Below are positions 15,982 through 23,933 of a stretch of 56,488 nucleotides of DNA, one piece after another; position 1 is the first letter of the stretch, and every line of letters starts with the position of its first letter. Under the pieces are notes generated by a model. The model was not told the origin of the DNA. It made no database searches and worked only from the letters and a program-made list of their open reading frames with translations. Position numbers and translations under genes: made by a program. Source of the DNA: Aneurinibacillus danicus (GTDB lineage: Bacteria; Bacillota; Bacilli; Aneurinibacillales; Aneurinibacillaceae); contig NZ_BJXX01000011.1 of assembly GCF_007991215.1 (NCBI RefSeq), forward strand, positions 1 through 56,488, in the 5' to 3' direction.

Positions 15982-17208
15982 ATGGACGGAAGGGAAACGA
16001 AATCTCCGCTTCACTATTGGATTGGCAATGTGATTTGGATTAATAAGTTAGATGAAGGTCCTGCACATGGGCGTCTGCTGGATGTGAAGGAAGACTATGT
16101 AGTGATTGAGAATAATGAGGGTGAACACATCTACTACAAATCAGAGCAAGTCAGAAGCATTACGATTAACGTAAAAGATACGCCCCATCCTAACCAAAAA
16201 CAGAGGGGAACACACACTCCTTACATTAATGAACCGAAATTCAAAGAACTCATTAAACGGCTTGCGCACCGATACGTGCGGATCAACTGCGGAGAAGAGG
16301 ATATCCGCGGTATTATGGCCGGCATCCGTCAGGATGATATGCTGCTGGTCCATGAGCACGAGGTAATTATTTTATTCGCCAATGGAATCCACCACATTAG
16401 CTGCGTAAACGAAAGAGCAGACGCAAATGAAAACGAAAACGAGGAAAAGCCGGAAGTTGCCGACACGGCGCCGGCGGTCGTAAATGTTGGAGACGCAGTT
16501 GACACTCGTGCAGTTGAAGCTCGTTCGGAAGTGGCACCAGAGGAAACCCGCATGCAGGAGCAAGAAGATTACACGGAGGCTCAGAACTACGAAATTGAAG
16601 AACAGATAGAGACTCAGGAGAATAAAGTGGAGGTGCAAGCATACGTGCAGGAGGACGATATCACGGAAGCAAGAATTGTAGCGCAGGACGAGGAAGCGGA
16701 TCTAGCTTTTGAAGAAGATGACGATGATATGGAAATGGATCAGGATTCAAGAATTATTAATGTAAGTCTAGAAATAGCAGATGAAGAAGTCGATGAGGAG
16801 GTAGATGGGAAGAGAGAAGGGGACAGAGGAAAAGAAGCGAAAGCTGCGGAAAATCCGGAATCGGAAAATGAACTGTATATTGCAGAATTTGAACCACTGA
16901 CCCAACCGAAAACGCAGATGCCGTCAGTTCTGCCGTTTCCACGAAATGCTACGCGATCCAAAAAACGAACACTGCCCGCATGTACGAATGTTAAAAGAAA
17001 TAAACGAAAAGCGACAAAAAATCGTCCATCATCTGTCCGTATCCCGCCTGTCCGTGCCCCATTCGTTGGCACTTTATCTGACGAATATGGAAATCGAAAG
17101 AAAAAAAAGGGGAGCACGAACACGAATACAAAAGGAAGCAAAAAAGCCAAGCAGTCAAAAAACAAAGCCTGGCTTTCTGGAAAGGTACATGGACGAGTTA
17201 TTTCATAA
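15982..17208 (+). CDS. CotB-like spore coat protein, 408 aa
   Basis: N-terminal ~130 residues repeat the CotB Sm-like pattern (GRLLDVKEDYVVI, Y-Y-K-S-E-Q-V-R-S-I, then Y-V-R-I-N-C-G-E-E-D-I-R-G-I and F-A-N-G-I-H-H-I-S). The middle (about 140-300) is strongly acidic with long Glu/Asp stretches, and the last 90 residues are strongly basic (Lys/Arg/Ser/Asn). Such a charge-split protein suggests electrostatic or assembly contacts in the coat. I chose ATG 15982 after ACGGAGGAATAAAAAG; ATG 15955 lacks a ribosome site. Paralogue of the gene before it. Confidence 0.8.
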   Translation: MDGRETKSPLHYWIGNVIWINKLDEGPAHGRLLDVKEDYVVIENNEGEHIYYKSEQVRSITINVKDTPHPNQKQRGTHTPYINEPKFKELIKRLAHRYVRINCGEEDIRGIMAGIRQDDMLLVHEHEVIILFANGIHHISCVNERADANENENEEKPEVADTAPAVVNVGDAVDTRAVEARSEVAPEETRMQEQEDYTEAQNYEIEEQIETQENKVEVQAYVQEDDITEARIVAQDEEADLAFEEDDDDMEMDQDSRIINVSLEIADEEVDEEVDGKREGDRGKEAKAAENPESENELYIAEFEPLTQPKTQMPSVLPFPRNATRSKKRTLPACTNVKRNKRKATKNRPSSVRIPPVRAPFVGTLSDEYGNRKKKKGSTNTNTKGSKKAKQSKNKAWLSGKVHGRVIS

Positions 17209-17256
17209 AACATAGAAAACATCGTTCCTATTAGTATAAGTAGGGGAGGAAAACGT

Positions 17257-17421
17257 ATGCTGGTCAGCTTGTTCCTTCTATCTGCGGGCTATTTCCTCTA
17301 TCTATTGCTTAAACCTCCCGTGGAAAAGACCGCCAAAAGGAGAATAAAGTTACTTGCGGTAGTAAGACCGCGTCCTTTGCGCGGCAAGTCGCCTGATGAC
17401 GGGGCGAAAACACATGTTTGA
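17257..17421 (+). CDS. 54-aa membrane peptide overlapping permease start
   Basis: ATG 17257 follows AGGGGAGGA with a six-base spacer. The product begins M-L-V-S-L-F-L-L-S-A-G-Y-F-L-Y-L-L-L (one transmembrane helix) and continues with a basic tail K-R-R-I-K...R-P-R-P-L-R-G-K. Its stop overlaps the likely permease start (ATGTTTGA), so the two are translationally coupled. Family not recognised. It could be a subunit or assembly aid of the permease; that is inferred from the overlap only. Confidence 0.7.
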   Translation: MLVSLFLLSAGYFLYLLLKPPVEKTAKRRIKLLAVVRPRPLRGKSPDDGAKTHV

Positions 17422-18793
17422 TATGCAGACATGGTTTGTGTTGTGCATATTCTTCGCCACCGTCTTTGTTATTATTTGGCGGCCGTTCGGAGTTAACGAA
17501 TCCGTACCTGCCGCAGCCGGAGCTGTTGTATTATTTGTGGCGGGAGTTGTTCCGCTGCAGGACGTATATTATATCGCCGCCACCGTAAGTGGAGCCGCGG
17601 TGACCATTCTGTCTACCATCATTATGTCTATCGTGATGGAGAGTGTTGGTTTTTTCCGCTGGGCGGCGTTTAATTTAGCCAAAAAAGCGAACGGCTCCGG
17701 GCTCGCTCTTTTTTGGTATACAAACTTACTTTGTTTCTTGATGACAATGTTCTTCAACAATGACGGAAGTATCCTCATTGCGACGCCGATAATCATTCAG
17801 ACCCTCACCATTCTTAACCTTAAATCCCATCAAAAAATTCCGTACCTATTGTCGGGTGTCCTGGTGGCAACCGGTTCGAGCGCACCGATAGGCGTAAGCA
17901 ACCTGGCCAATTTAATCGCACTTAACATCGTCAATCTGGATCTGAATCAGTATATCGCCATGATGTTCGTCCCTTCCATGCTGGGGATTGGCGCGATGCT
18001 CATCGTCCTTTTCTTATATTTCAAACGAAGCATTCCCCGTCGCATTCCGCTTCTTACACAGGCGTCCATCACTCAGATGACCGTCTATTATTCCAATAGG
18101 ACGATGAGGGAGAGGTATCATCCGTTAGCTGTAGAAAAGCACGAAGTGCAGGAAATCGATTGGAATATGTTCCGTGTCTGCCTGACGCTCGTAGTTTTGA
18201 TTCGGATAAGCTTCTTTGCGCTGGCTCCGCTGCATATCTCGACCGAATGGCCGGCATTGGCGGGGGCTGTTCTCTTAATCGCCGTCCGCTGGTATTACAA
18301 AAGGATAGGGCCTTATGATGTGCTGAAGCGGACGCCGTGGCACATTCTTGTGTTCGCTTTCGGCATGTATGTGGTGGTATACGGATTGTACAACACTGGC
18401 ATGACTTCATTTATTGTAGAGGCGTTTAAAGCTCCCATCGCAGAAAGCCACTGGGCCGCCGTGTTTATTCCGGGCCTTCTGCTTACGGTTATGTCCAACC
18501 TGTGCAATAACCTTCCGTCTGTCATGATTGGAACGATATCGATTACTGAAATGCAGCTGGCTTCTCCTACGCTCCAGGTCGCCTACCTCGCTAATGTTAT
18601 TGGAAGTGATATTGGAGCCTTGTTGCTGCCGATAGGCACACTTGCCTCTTTGCTCTGGATGTTTATTCTGCGAGAGAACAAGATTCCGTTTACGTTTGGC
18701 CAGTATGTAAAAGCGGCGCTGGTGGCTGTGCCTGTTGGATTGGTTGTCAGCTTATTCGGTTTATATGTGTGGACAAAGTGGCTATTTTTTTAA
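17414..18793 (+). CDS. ArsB/SLC13-type permease (YwrK-like)
   Basis: About 459 residues with 10-12 hydrophobic segments. It matches the ArsB/ion-transporter superfamily in the F-F-N-N-D-G-S-I-L-I-A-T-P motif of helix 4 and T-G-S-S-A-P-I-G-V-S-N-L-A-N-L. In B. subtilis a YwrK ArsB-like protein is encoded in the cotB/ywrJ neighbourhood, as recalled, and the same combination appears here. The transported ion is not known; arsenite is a family guess, and there is no arsR or arsC nearby. Start chosen at ATG 17414, overlapping the upstream 54-aa gene; ATG 17396 has no ribosome site. Confidence 0.8.
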   Translation: MFDMQTWFVLCIFFATVFVIIWRPFGVNESVPAAAGAVVLFVAGVVPLQDVYYIAATVSGAAVTILSTIIMSIVMESVGFFRWAAFNLAKKANGSGLALFWYTNLLCFLMTMFFNNDGSILIATPIIIQTLTILNLKSHQKIPYLLSGVLVATGSSAPIGVSNLANLIALNIVNLDLNQYIAMMFVPSMLGIGAMLIVLFLYFKRSIPRRIPLLTQASITQMTVYYSNRTMRERYHPLAVEKHEVQEIDWNMFRVCLTLVVLIRISFFALAPLHISTEWPALAGAVLLIAVRWYYKRIGPYDVLKRTPWHILVFAFGMYVVVYGLYNTGMTSFIVEAFKAPIAESHWAAVFIPGLLLTVMSNLCNNLPSVMIGTISITEMQLASPTLQVAYLANVIGSDIGALLLPIGTLASLLWMFILRENKIPFTFGQYVKAALVAVPVGLVVSLFGLYVWTKWLFF

Positions 18794-18808
18794 AAGGAGA
18801 GAAGAAGG

Positions 18809-19477
18809 ATGGGTTTTCTTCACCAATATATCGGACAGTTTGTCTGCGTAGAACTGTCGGGTGAGAAGAAACACGAAGGGAAATTGCTAGATGTGGGTAA
18901 TGATATTCTCGTTCTTAATACAATGACTCAGTTTATATATCTTCCGTTAACCCATATCCAATACGTCAACTTGCTGATGCCGCAGACGGAAGAAAGCATG
19001 CAGAGTCCGAACGTCGGATTGATTAACCATGAGAATGAGATTTCTTTCCGTAAAATCCTAAATAACGCTAAGGGTTTGTTTATCGAAATTTATGTGACGG
19101 GAAACCAATCGCTGCACGGATATGTAACCGGTGTGCTTTCCGATTATTTCGTATTTTATTCCCCTGTATATAAGACAATGTTTATTCCGTTCTTCCATCT
19201 AAAATGGTTAATCCCTTATAGCGATAATAAAACCCCGTATTCGCTGGACTCGCATCTGTTTCCGCTTCATCCGTCGAATGTGACACCGGCGCGCTCGTTT
19301 GATTTGCAGTTGAAGAAGCTGGAAGGCAGCCTGGTAGTATTTGATATTGGACAACACCCCAATAAGGTAGGGGTATTGAAGAGGGTTGATGGTGGGATGA
19401 TAGAGCTTACGACTGTGAATGGTACGGTATGCTGTGGAATGCAGCATATTAAAACCGCTCATTTCCCTGACTTATGA
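18809..19477 (+). CDS. YwrJ-like Sm-fold spore protein
   Basis: A 222-residue protein with three divergent Sm-like repeats: F-V-C-V-E-L...H-E-G-K-L-L-D-V-G-N-D near residue 12, a second at about 92-140 ending F-I-P-F-F-H-L-K-W-L, and a third at about 180-215. The length and the position beside CotB-like and YwrK-like genes suggest a YwrJ homologue. B. subtilis YwrJ is about this length. Ribosome site AAAAGGAGAGAAGG. Probably co-transcribed with the permease (15-nt gap) and sporulation-linked, which is inferred. Confidence 0.7.
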   Translation: MGFLHQYIGQFVCVELSGEKKHEGKLLDVGNDILVLNTMTQFIYLPLTHIQYVNLLMPQTEESMQSPNVGLINHENEISFRKILNNAKGLFIEIYVTGNQSLHGYVTGVLSDYFVFYSPVYKTMFIPFFHLKWLIPYSDNKTPYSLDSHLFPLHPSNVTPARSFDLQLKKLEGSLVVFDIGQHPNKVGVLKRVDGGMIELTTVNGTVCCGMQHIKTAHFPDL

Positions 19478-19536
19478 GAAGCGCTGGTATTCATACATTG
19501 GCTGCCTATCCCACTATTTTGTATACTATGCATAAG

Positions 19537-19577
19537 AAAAGAAGGCGCTTCGCAAGAGCTTCGAAGGGCCTTCTTTT
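19537..19577 (+). terminator. Terminator after YwrJ-like gene
   Basis: AAAAGAAGGC and GCCTTCTTTT with an inner GCTTCG/CGAAG stem. Also usable by the minus-strand Spo0E-like gene. Confidence 0.85.
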
Positions 19578-19629
19578 CCGGATTCATCACAATCGTTTAC
19601 GGCGCGCCTGCGCCGATTCGGGGGAGAGG

Positions 19630-19809
19630 TCACAGGACGGGAGCGAAATTCTCTTGTCTTCGCATCGCTTTTATAATAAGCTGGTCCAGCTTCTGGCTTA
19701 CGTATAATACGCTAGGATGCTGAAAGTCGAAGTTATGCTCCGCGGCCGTCAGCGCCAGCAGCACCTTTAGCTCTTCAATTCTGCGTGATAGCTTTTGATC
19801 GAACTTCAT
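19630..19809 (-). CDS. Spo0E-like aspartyl-phosphate phosphatase, 59 aa
   Basis: A short gene on the minus strand encoding M-K-F-D-Q-K-L-S-R-R-I-E-E-L and the family signature S-Q-K-L-D-Q-L-I near residues 38-45. Spo0E family members are two-helix proteins that dephosphorylate Spo0A-P (S-Q-E-L-D-x-L-I motif) and delay sporulation; here Lys replaces the usual Glu at the third position of the motif. AAGGCGG lies six bases before the ATG. The overlapping plus-strand frame 19474-19707 is rejected. The next 148 nt to 19957 look like promoter region only. Confidence 0.85.
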   Translation of the reverse strand: MKFDQKLSRRIEELKVLLALTAAEHNFDFQHPSVLYVSQKLDQLIIKAMRRQENFAPVL

Positions 19810-19957
19810 AAAAAACCGCCTTTTCTTAGTTTTTCATGCAGTCATTTTTGATACATGGTTATTATTATTTTCTATTTTACTGCATTTGACAACCGTATTT
19901 CTTCGACAAATTTTTAAATAAGCACAAAAAGCACATGGTTCATACGCAAAAAGGAGG

Positions 19958-20908
19958 ATGATTTTTGAATTGCAGATAAAACTGATAGGAATTTGGGTAG
20001 TTCGCGCCTTGCTGCTGGGCGCGTTTCTTGCGCTAACGCTGTATGTGTTTGACTGGTTGCTCATCCGACGTCAGAGTGCGACCCTGCTGGCGCGTCCCGG
20101 CTGGCTCATATGGATGACGGCCATGTATATAAGTGCCTTTGCGCTGCGTGCCTGGGCTTGGCGGACGTATTTGCAGAGGCGCGTTTCGTTTGCGGATTGT
20201 ATGCACGGATTGTTTTACAGTCTGTTTTTAAACCATATACTGCCGATAAAGGTGGGTGACGCGGTGCGCATTGGCTATATTGCGACACGGCAGGCGATTA
20301 CGTGGGATGAAGCTGCGCATTCAGTTGTCGTGCTGCGCCTGCTTGATATGCTCGTATTGGGTGCCATAGCGGCGACCGGTATGCTGGCACTTGGTCTTGC
20401 GCTGTCTACTGCTTTTTTCTGGTTTTTTCTGGCGGCAAGTGTTGCTGGCTGCGGCGCGGTATATATGTGGCTGCGTACAAAGCCGTACGCATTTTGGGAA
20501 AAGCACTTGAGACTGTTGCAGAGCGGTCTTGCGGGGTCTGGGGGTATTTTGGTTATCGGAACCACTTTCGTAAGCTGGCTGCTGGAAGCGTGGGTGGTAG
20601 TTGGAGTCATTCGCGCAATTAATCTGGAACTTTCATTTGTGCAAGGCGTATGGGCCAACAGCATGACAATTGCCGGGCAGGTGTTTCATTTCACGCCGGG
20701 CGGGGTGGGCACATATGAAAGTGTGATGAGCTTCACGCTGGCGGCGCTTGGAATTCGCTTTCAGGATGCTTACATCGTGGCACTGTTGAGCCATGGATTT
20801 AAGTTTGCATTTTCTTATGTGGTCGGCGCGTATGTCTTGCTGCGTGTACCCATTTCTTTTCATCAGATTTGCGATTGGATAGGGAAAAAGAAGAATCGGA
20901 ATGAATAG
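19958..20908 (+). CDS. LPG-synthase-TM/UPF0104 flippase-like membrane protein
   Basis: About 316 residues with eight or so hydrophobic helices. The pattern LNHILPIKVGDAVRI near residue 90 and FHFTPGGVGTYES near residue 245 are the two conserved motifs of the lysylphosphatidylglycerol synthase transmembrane family (UPF0104), which includes phospholipid flippase halves of MprF. There is no synthase domain, so the role is probably lipid or polyprenol translocation. The start is unclear: ATG 19958 touches the AAGGAGG ribosome site, and TTG 19970 is 12 bases from it. Confidence 0.85.
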   Translation: MIFELQIKLIGIWVVRALLLGAFLALTLYVFDWLLIRRQSATLLARPGWLIWMTAMYISAFALRAWAWRTYLQRRVSFADCMHGLFYSLFLNHILPIKVGDAVRIGYIATRQAITWDEAAHSVVVLRLLDMLVLGAIAATGMLALGLALSTAFFWFFLAASVAGCGAVYMWLRTKPYAFWEKHLRLLQSGLAGSGGILVIGTTFVSWLLEAWVVVGVIRAINLELSFVQGVWANSMTIAGQVFHFTPGGVGTYESVMSFTLAALGIRFQDAYIVALLSHGFKFAFSYVVGAYVLLRVPISFHQICDWIGKKKNRNE

Positions 20909-20914
20909 AGATAA

Positions 20915-21421
20915 ATGATGACATACTACTATACAACAGGAAATTTGTGGATGAAGGGAGAGCAGGGAAAGGTGAAGACGGCATGGTGGATGCGTTTGTT
21001 TCATCGGGAGCGTCAGGTTCTTGAAACAGAGAGTATGGTAGAAGAAGGGCCGGATGAGCGAGAATTAACACGTATGCTGTTCACTTTGAAAGAAAAGATA
21101 CGGACGGGATATGAGGAACGCACTCTTGACAACGAAATCTATGATGAATGCCGTTATCTCTTGTTTCGGCTGGACCTGCTGCTGCCGTATGCGCTTAAAG
21201 AACGCATCATCCGATTAATTGCTGAAGACGCTTTCGGTACACTGGAGCCATATCTGTCACTTCATGAAGAAAGCAGACGCAATGTTCGGGGCGAGATAGT
21301 GCGTGCTCTTCGCTGCATGGCTGCGGAAGCGGCACGTATTGTCGGCGCTATTCAGGAGTATGAACGGGAGGTATTTTCCAATCGGGCGGCATTTGTATCA
21401 AAGTGGTATGAAAAAAAGTAA
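20915..21421 (+). CDS. Unrecognised helical protein, 168 aa or shorter
   Basis: A charged, helical protein with no membrane segment and no family I recognise. It contains L-K-E-K-I-R-T-G-Y-E-E-R and R-L-D-L-L-L-P-Y-A-L-K-E-R-I-I-R-L-I, suggesting amphipathic helices. It follows the flippase-like gene by six bases, so the two are probably co-transcribed. Start options are ATG 20915 with little ribosome site or ATG 20951 (MKGEQGKVK), eight to nine bases after AGGA. A ribose-operon promoter begins 20 nt after its stop. Confidence 0.6.
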   Translation: MMTYYYTTGNLWMKGEQGKVKTAWWMRLFHRERQVLETESMVEEGPDERELTRMLFTLKEKIRTGYEERTLDNEIYDECRYLLFRLDLLLPYALKERIIRLIAEDAFGTLEPYLSLHEESRRNVRGEIVRALRCMAAEAARIVGAIQEYEREVFSNRAAFVSKWYEKK

Positions 21422-21442
21422 AACACATTTAATAAAATAGGA

Positions 21443-21472
21443 TTGACAAATTACAAGCTCTGCCTTTATAGT
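21443..21472 (+). promoter_or_regulatory. Sigma-A promoter of rbs operon
   Basis: TTGACA at 21443-21448 and TATAGT at 21467-21472, an 18-nt spacer. It precedes two palindromic operators and rbsR. Confidence 0.8.
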
Positions 21473-21490
21473 ATGTGTTGAACAGAGTAT

Positions 21491-21502
21491 GTAACCGGTT
21501 AC
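21491..21502. promoter_or_regulatory. LacI-type/cre-like operator O1
   Basis: GTAACCGGTTAC is a perfect 12-bp palindrome. Read as TGTAACCGGTTACT it fits the cre consensus at 13 of 14 positions. It could bind RbsR, CcpA or both. It lies just downstream of the -10 box. Confidence 0.75.
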
Positions 21503-21546
21503 TTATCGTATAATTATTTGTTTCCAATGATTTTTTAAAATTATGT

Positions 21547-21558
21547 GTAACCGATTAC
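21547..21558. promoter_or_regulatory. LacI-type/cre-like operator O2
   Basis: GTAACCGATTAC, a near-perfect repeat of O1 with 56 nt between centres, 33 nt before rbsR. The spacing and placement suggest a looped or paired repressor site. Confidence 0.7.
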
Positions 21559-21590
21559 GCATAATGGGATAGTAAGGAAGGAAGAAACGA

Positions 21591-22577
21591 ATGGCTACCA
21601 TTAGGGATGTGTCAAAGCTTGCGGGCGTATCTGTAGCGACAGTATCGCGTGTATTAAACCGAAGCGGTTATGTGCACGAAGAGACAGAACGTAAAGTGCT
21701 GCGGGCAATTAAAGAATTGAGCTATACGCCGAACTTTGTGGCACGCAGTTTATCCAACAAGAAAACAAGTACAATCGGCCTGATGGTTCCCGATATTACA
21801 AATCCGTTTTTTCCGGAGTTGGCCCGTGCGGTGGAAGATGTAATGCAGTTATATGGCTATACAACCATCTTAGGGAATTCTGACGAAAGTGTAGAGAAAG
21901 AAAAGCAGTATGTTGAAGTGCTGAAACAAAGATATATTGACGGAGTTATTCTTGCTTCTACGGCGCTAACGGCGGACGAAGTGCATAAGTTCGGAGTGCC
22001 GGTAGTAGTACTGGACAGGGCGCTTACGTCTGATACGATTCCTATGGTAACGTCTAAGAACCGTGAAGGGGCAAGGGAGGCAACCCGTTTTTTGCTTGCG
22101 CAGGGCTGCCGCAAGATTGCGCACCTGCGCGGTCCGGCACAGCTGTTGAATGCGGATGAGCGTTGCCAAGGCTATCTTGATATCGTTGAGCAGACGGATT
22201 GGTTTCATCCAGGACTTGTTGTCGCGGGAAACTATGAGATGAAGCAGGCGACGGACGCAACGCTGGCACTGCTGAAGAAGTATCCGGATATCGACGGAAT
22301 CTTTGCCGGAAACGATATGATGGCCATCGGAGCGTTGCGGGCAGCGCAAATACTCGGTATCTCCATACCGGATAAGCTGGCGATTGTAGGCTATGATGGC
22401 ATCACAATGGGTGAAGTTGTATATCCGGAGCTGACGACAATGGCGCAGCCAATTTATGATATGGGAGCACTGGCTGCCCGAATGCTGATTAAGATGATTG
22501 AGAAACAGCCGCTTGATACGCTGTATTATGAATTGGACGTACAGCTTATTGAACGTGGAACGACAAGGAAGGTGTAA
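21591..22577 (+). CDS. rbsR: LacI-family ribose operon repressor
   Basis: A 328-residue LacI/GalR regulator. N-terminal helix-turn-helix (MATIRDVSKLAGVSVATVSRVLNRSG) is followed by a periplasmic-binding-like effector domain. It is first in an rbsRKDACB operon, three bases before rbsK, and probably represses the operon until ribose binds; the operators are the palindromes at 21491 and 21547. Ribosome site AAGGAAGG lies before ATG 21591. Confidence 0.95.
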   Translation: MATIRDVSKLAGVSVATVSRVLNRSGYVHEETERKVLRAIKELSYTPNFVARSLSNKKTSTIGLMVPDITNPFFPELARAVEDVMQLYGYTTILGNSDESVEKEKQYVEVLKQRYIDGVILASTALTADEVHKFGVPVVVLDRALTSDTIPMVTSKNREGAREATRFLLAQGCRKIAHLRGPAQLLNADERCQGYLDIVEQTDWFHPGLVVAGNYEMKQATDATLALLKKYPDIDGIFAGNDMMAIGALRAAQILGISIPDKLAIVGYDGITMGEVVYPELTTMAQPIYDMGALAARMLIKMIEKQPLDTLYYELDVQLIERGTTRKV

Positions 22578-22580
22578 GGG

Positions 22581-23498
22581 ATGAAGCGACCGAAAATCGT
22601 GGTAGTCGGAAGTATTAATATGGACCTGATAACGGAGACGCCGCGTGTGCCCGCACTGGGAGAGACAGTGCTTGGAAACAGATTTTCTACATTGCCGGGC
22701 GGCAAAGGCGCTAATCAGGCGGTAGCCTGCGCCCGGCTCGGTGCAGAGGTGCGCATGGTTGGCTGTGTCGGCGATGATGGCTTCGGTACAGAGTTAATAG
22801 AGAATTTGCGGCGGGAAGGTGTTTGCGTGGATGATGTGGAACCGGTTCCACATGTGGCGACGGGCATCGCTTCCATCGTGGTGGAGAACGGGGATAATTC
22901 GATTATTGTGGTGCCTGGCGCAAATCATGAGGTGACTGTAGAGAAGGTGCGCCGAGCCGAGCAGATGATTCGGGAAGCGGATGCAGTTCTGCTTCAATTG
23001 GAGATTCCGCTTGAAACGGTAGCGGAAACGGTGCGTATCGCAAGCCGCCATCATGTACCGGTTATCGTGAATCCGGCGCCGGCGGTTGAATTGCAGGCAG
23101 ATATACTGCGAGAGATTACAATTTTGACGCCGAATGAATATGAATTGGCCGTTTTGCTGGGTAAGCATCCGGAAGAAACGGAAGACTTCCGGTCATTGAT
23201 CGAAGCATACCCTGGTACGCTTGTCATGACAAAAGGCGGCGACGGAGCGTATTACAGTGATGGGGAAAAACGTGTGGCACATCAACCTGGATATAAGGTA
23301 GAAGTCGTCGATACGACCGGTGCCGGCGATACATTCAACGCAGCGCTTGCGGTGATGATTGGTCGTGGCCGAACGCTTTCCGAGGCGGTACAGTATGCAG
23401 TCGCAGCAAGCGCACTGTCTGTAACAAAGTTTGGTGCCCAGGGCGGCATGCCGTCGCATGAGCAGGTGGAAGCATTCCTGGCACAGACAGGAGAATAA
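22581..23498 (+). CDS. rbsK: Ribokinase
   Basis: A 305-residue PfkB-family kinase that phosphorylates ribose at O5 in the cytosol. Motifs: VVGSINMDLI at the N-terminus, PGGKGANQAVACARLG (PfkB signature 1 region), and the catalytic T-G-A-G-D-T-F-N-A-A near residue 250 with the base Asp. It follows rbsR by three nucleotides and precedes rbsD by 20, in the typical Bacillus rbs order. Length is normal. Confidence 0.96.
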   Translation: MKRPKIVVVGSINMDLITETPRVPALGETVLGNRFSTLPGGKGANQAVACARLGAEVRMVGCVGDDGFGTELIENLRREGVCVDDVEPVPHVATGIASIVVENGDNSIIVVPGANHEVTVEKVRRAEQMIREADAVLLQLEIPLETVAETVRIASRHHVPVIVNPAPAVELQADILREITILTPNEYELAVLLGKHPEETEDFRSLIEAYPGTLVMTKGGDGAYYSDGEKRVAHQPGYKVEVVDTTGAGDTFNAALAVMIGRGRTLSEAVQYAVAASALSVTKFGAQGGMPSHEQVEAFLAQTGE

Positions 23499-23518
23499 GA
23501 CAGCAGGGGAGCGGCAAT

Positions 23519-23914
23519 ATGAAGAAGATAGGAACGTTAAACAGCGAAATCACGGCGGTTATCGCCAGATTGGGACATACGGATACCATCGTCATCGGAG
23601 ACTGCGGATTACCGATTCCGGACGGTGTGCCGCGTATTGATTTGGCGCTAAAGCCGGGTCTGCCGTCGTTTATCGAGACACTTGAGATCATTCTTGAAGA
23701 AATGCAGGTAGAAGCGGCGGTGCTGGCCAGCGAGATTCGGACGCATAATGCGGCAGTGGAACGGCAGGTAAAGGAGATGCTGTCCGGTACGGCACTGTCC
23801 TATGTGTCCCATGAAGAATTTAAGCGATTGACCGGGCAGGCAAAAGCTGTCATCCGGACGGGTGAAGCTACGCCATATGCGAATATTATTCTTTCGTCCG
23901 GCGTGATTTTCTAA
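23519..23914 (+). CDS. rbsD: D-ribose pyranase
   Basis: A 131-residue protein interconverting beta-pyranose and beta-furanose ribose, so that ribokinase receives the form it uses. The conserved [20 protein letters not shown] segment near the N-terminus includes the catalytic His. It sits between rbsK and rbsA in the standard operon. Confidence 0.95.
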   Translation: MKKIGTLNSEITAVIARLGHTDTIVIGDCGLPIPDGVPRIDLALKPGLPSFIETLEIILEEMQVEAAVLASEIRTHNAAVERQVKEMLSGTALSYVSHEEFKRLTGQAKAVIRTGEATPYANIILSSGVIF

Positions 23915-23933
23915 GCAAAAGGGTGTGACATAT

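Noticed and set aside
16372-17222. Several minus-strand frames opposite the second CotB-like gene
   Set aside because: Their Phe/Leu/Ser-rich sequences mirror the Glu/Lys-rich coding strand; no start signals.
19474-19707. 77-aa plus-strand frame after the YwrJ-like gene
   Set aside because: It crosses a strong terminator and overlaps the better-supported Spo0E-like gene on the other strand; low-quality composition and no ribosome site.
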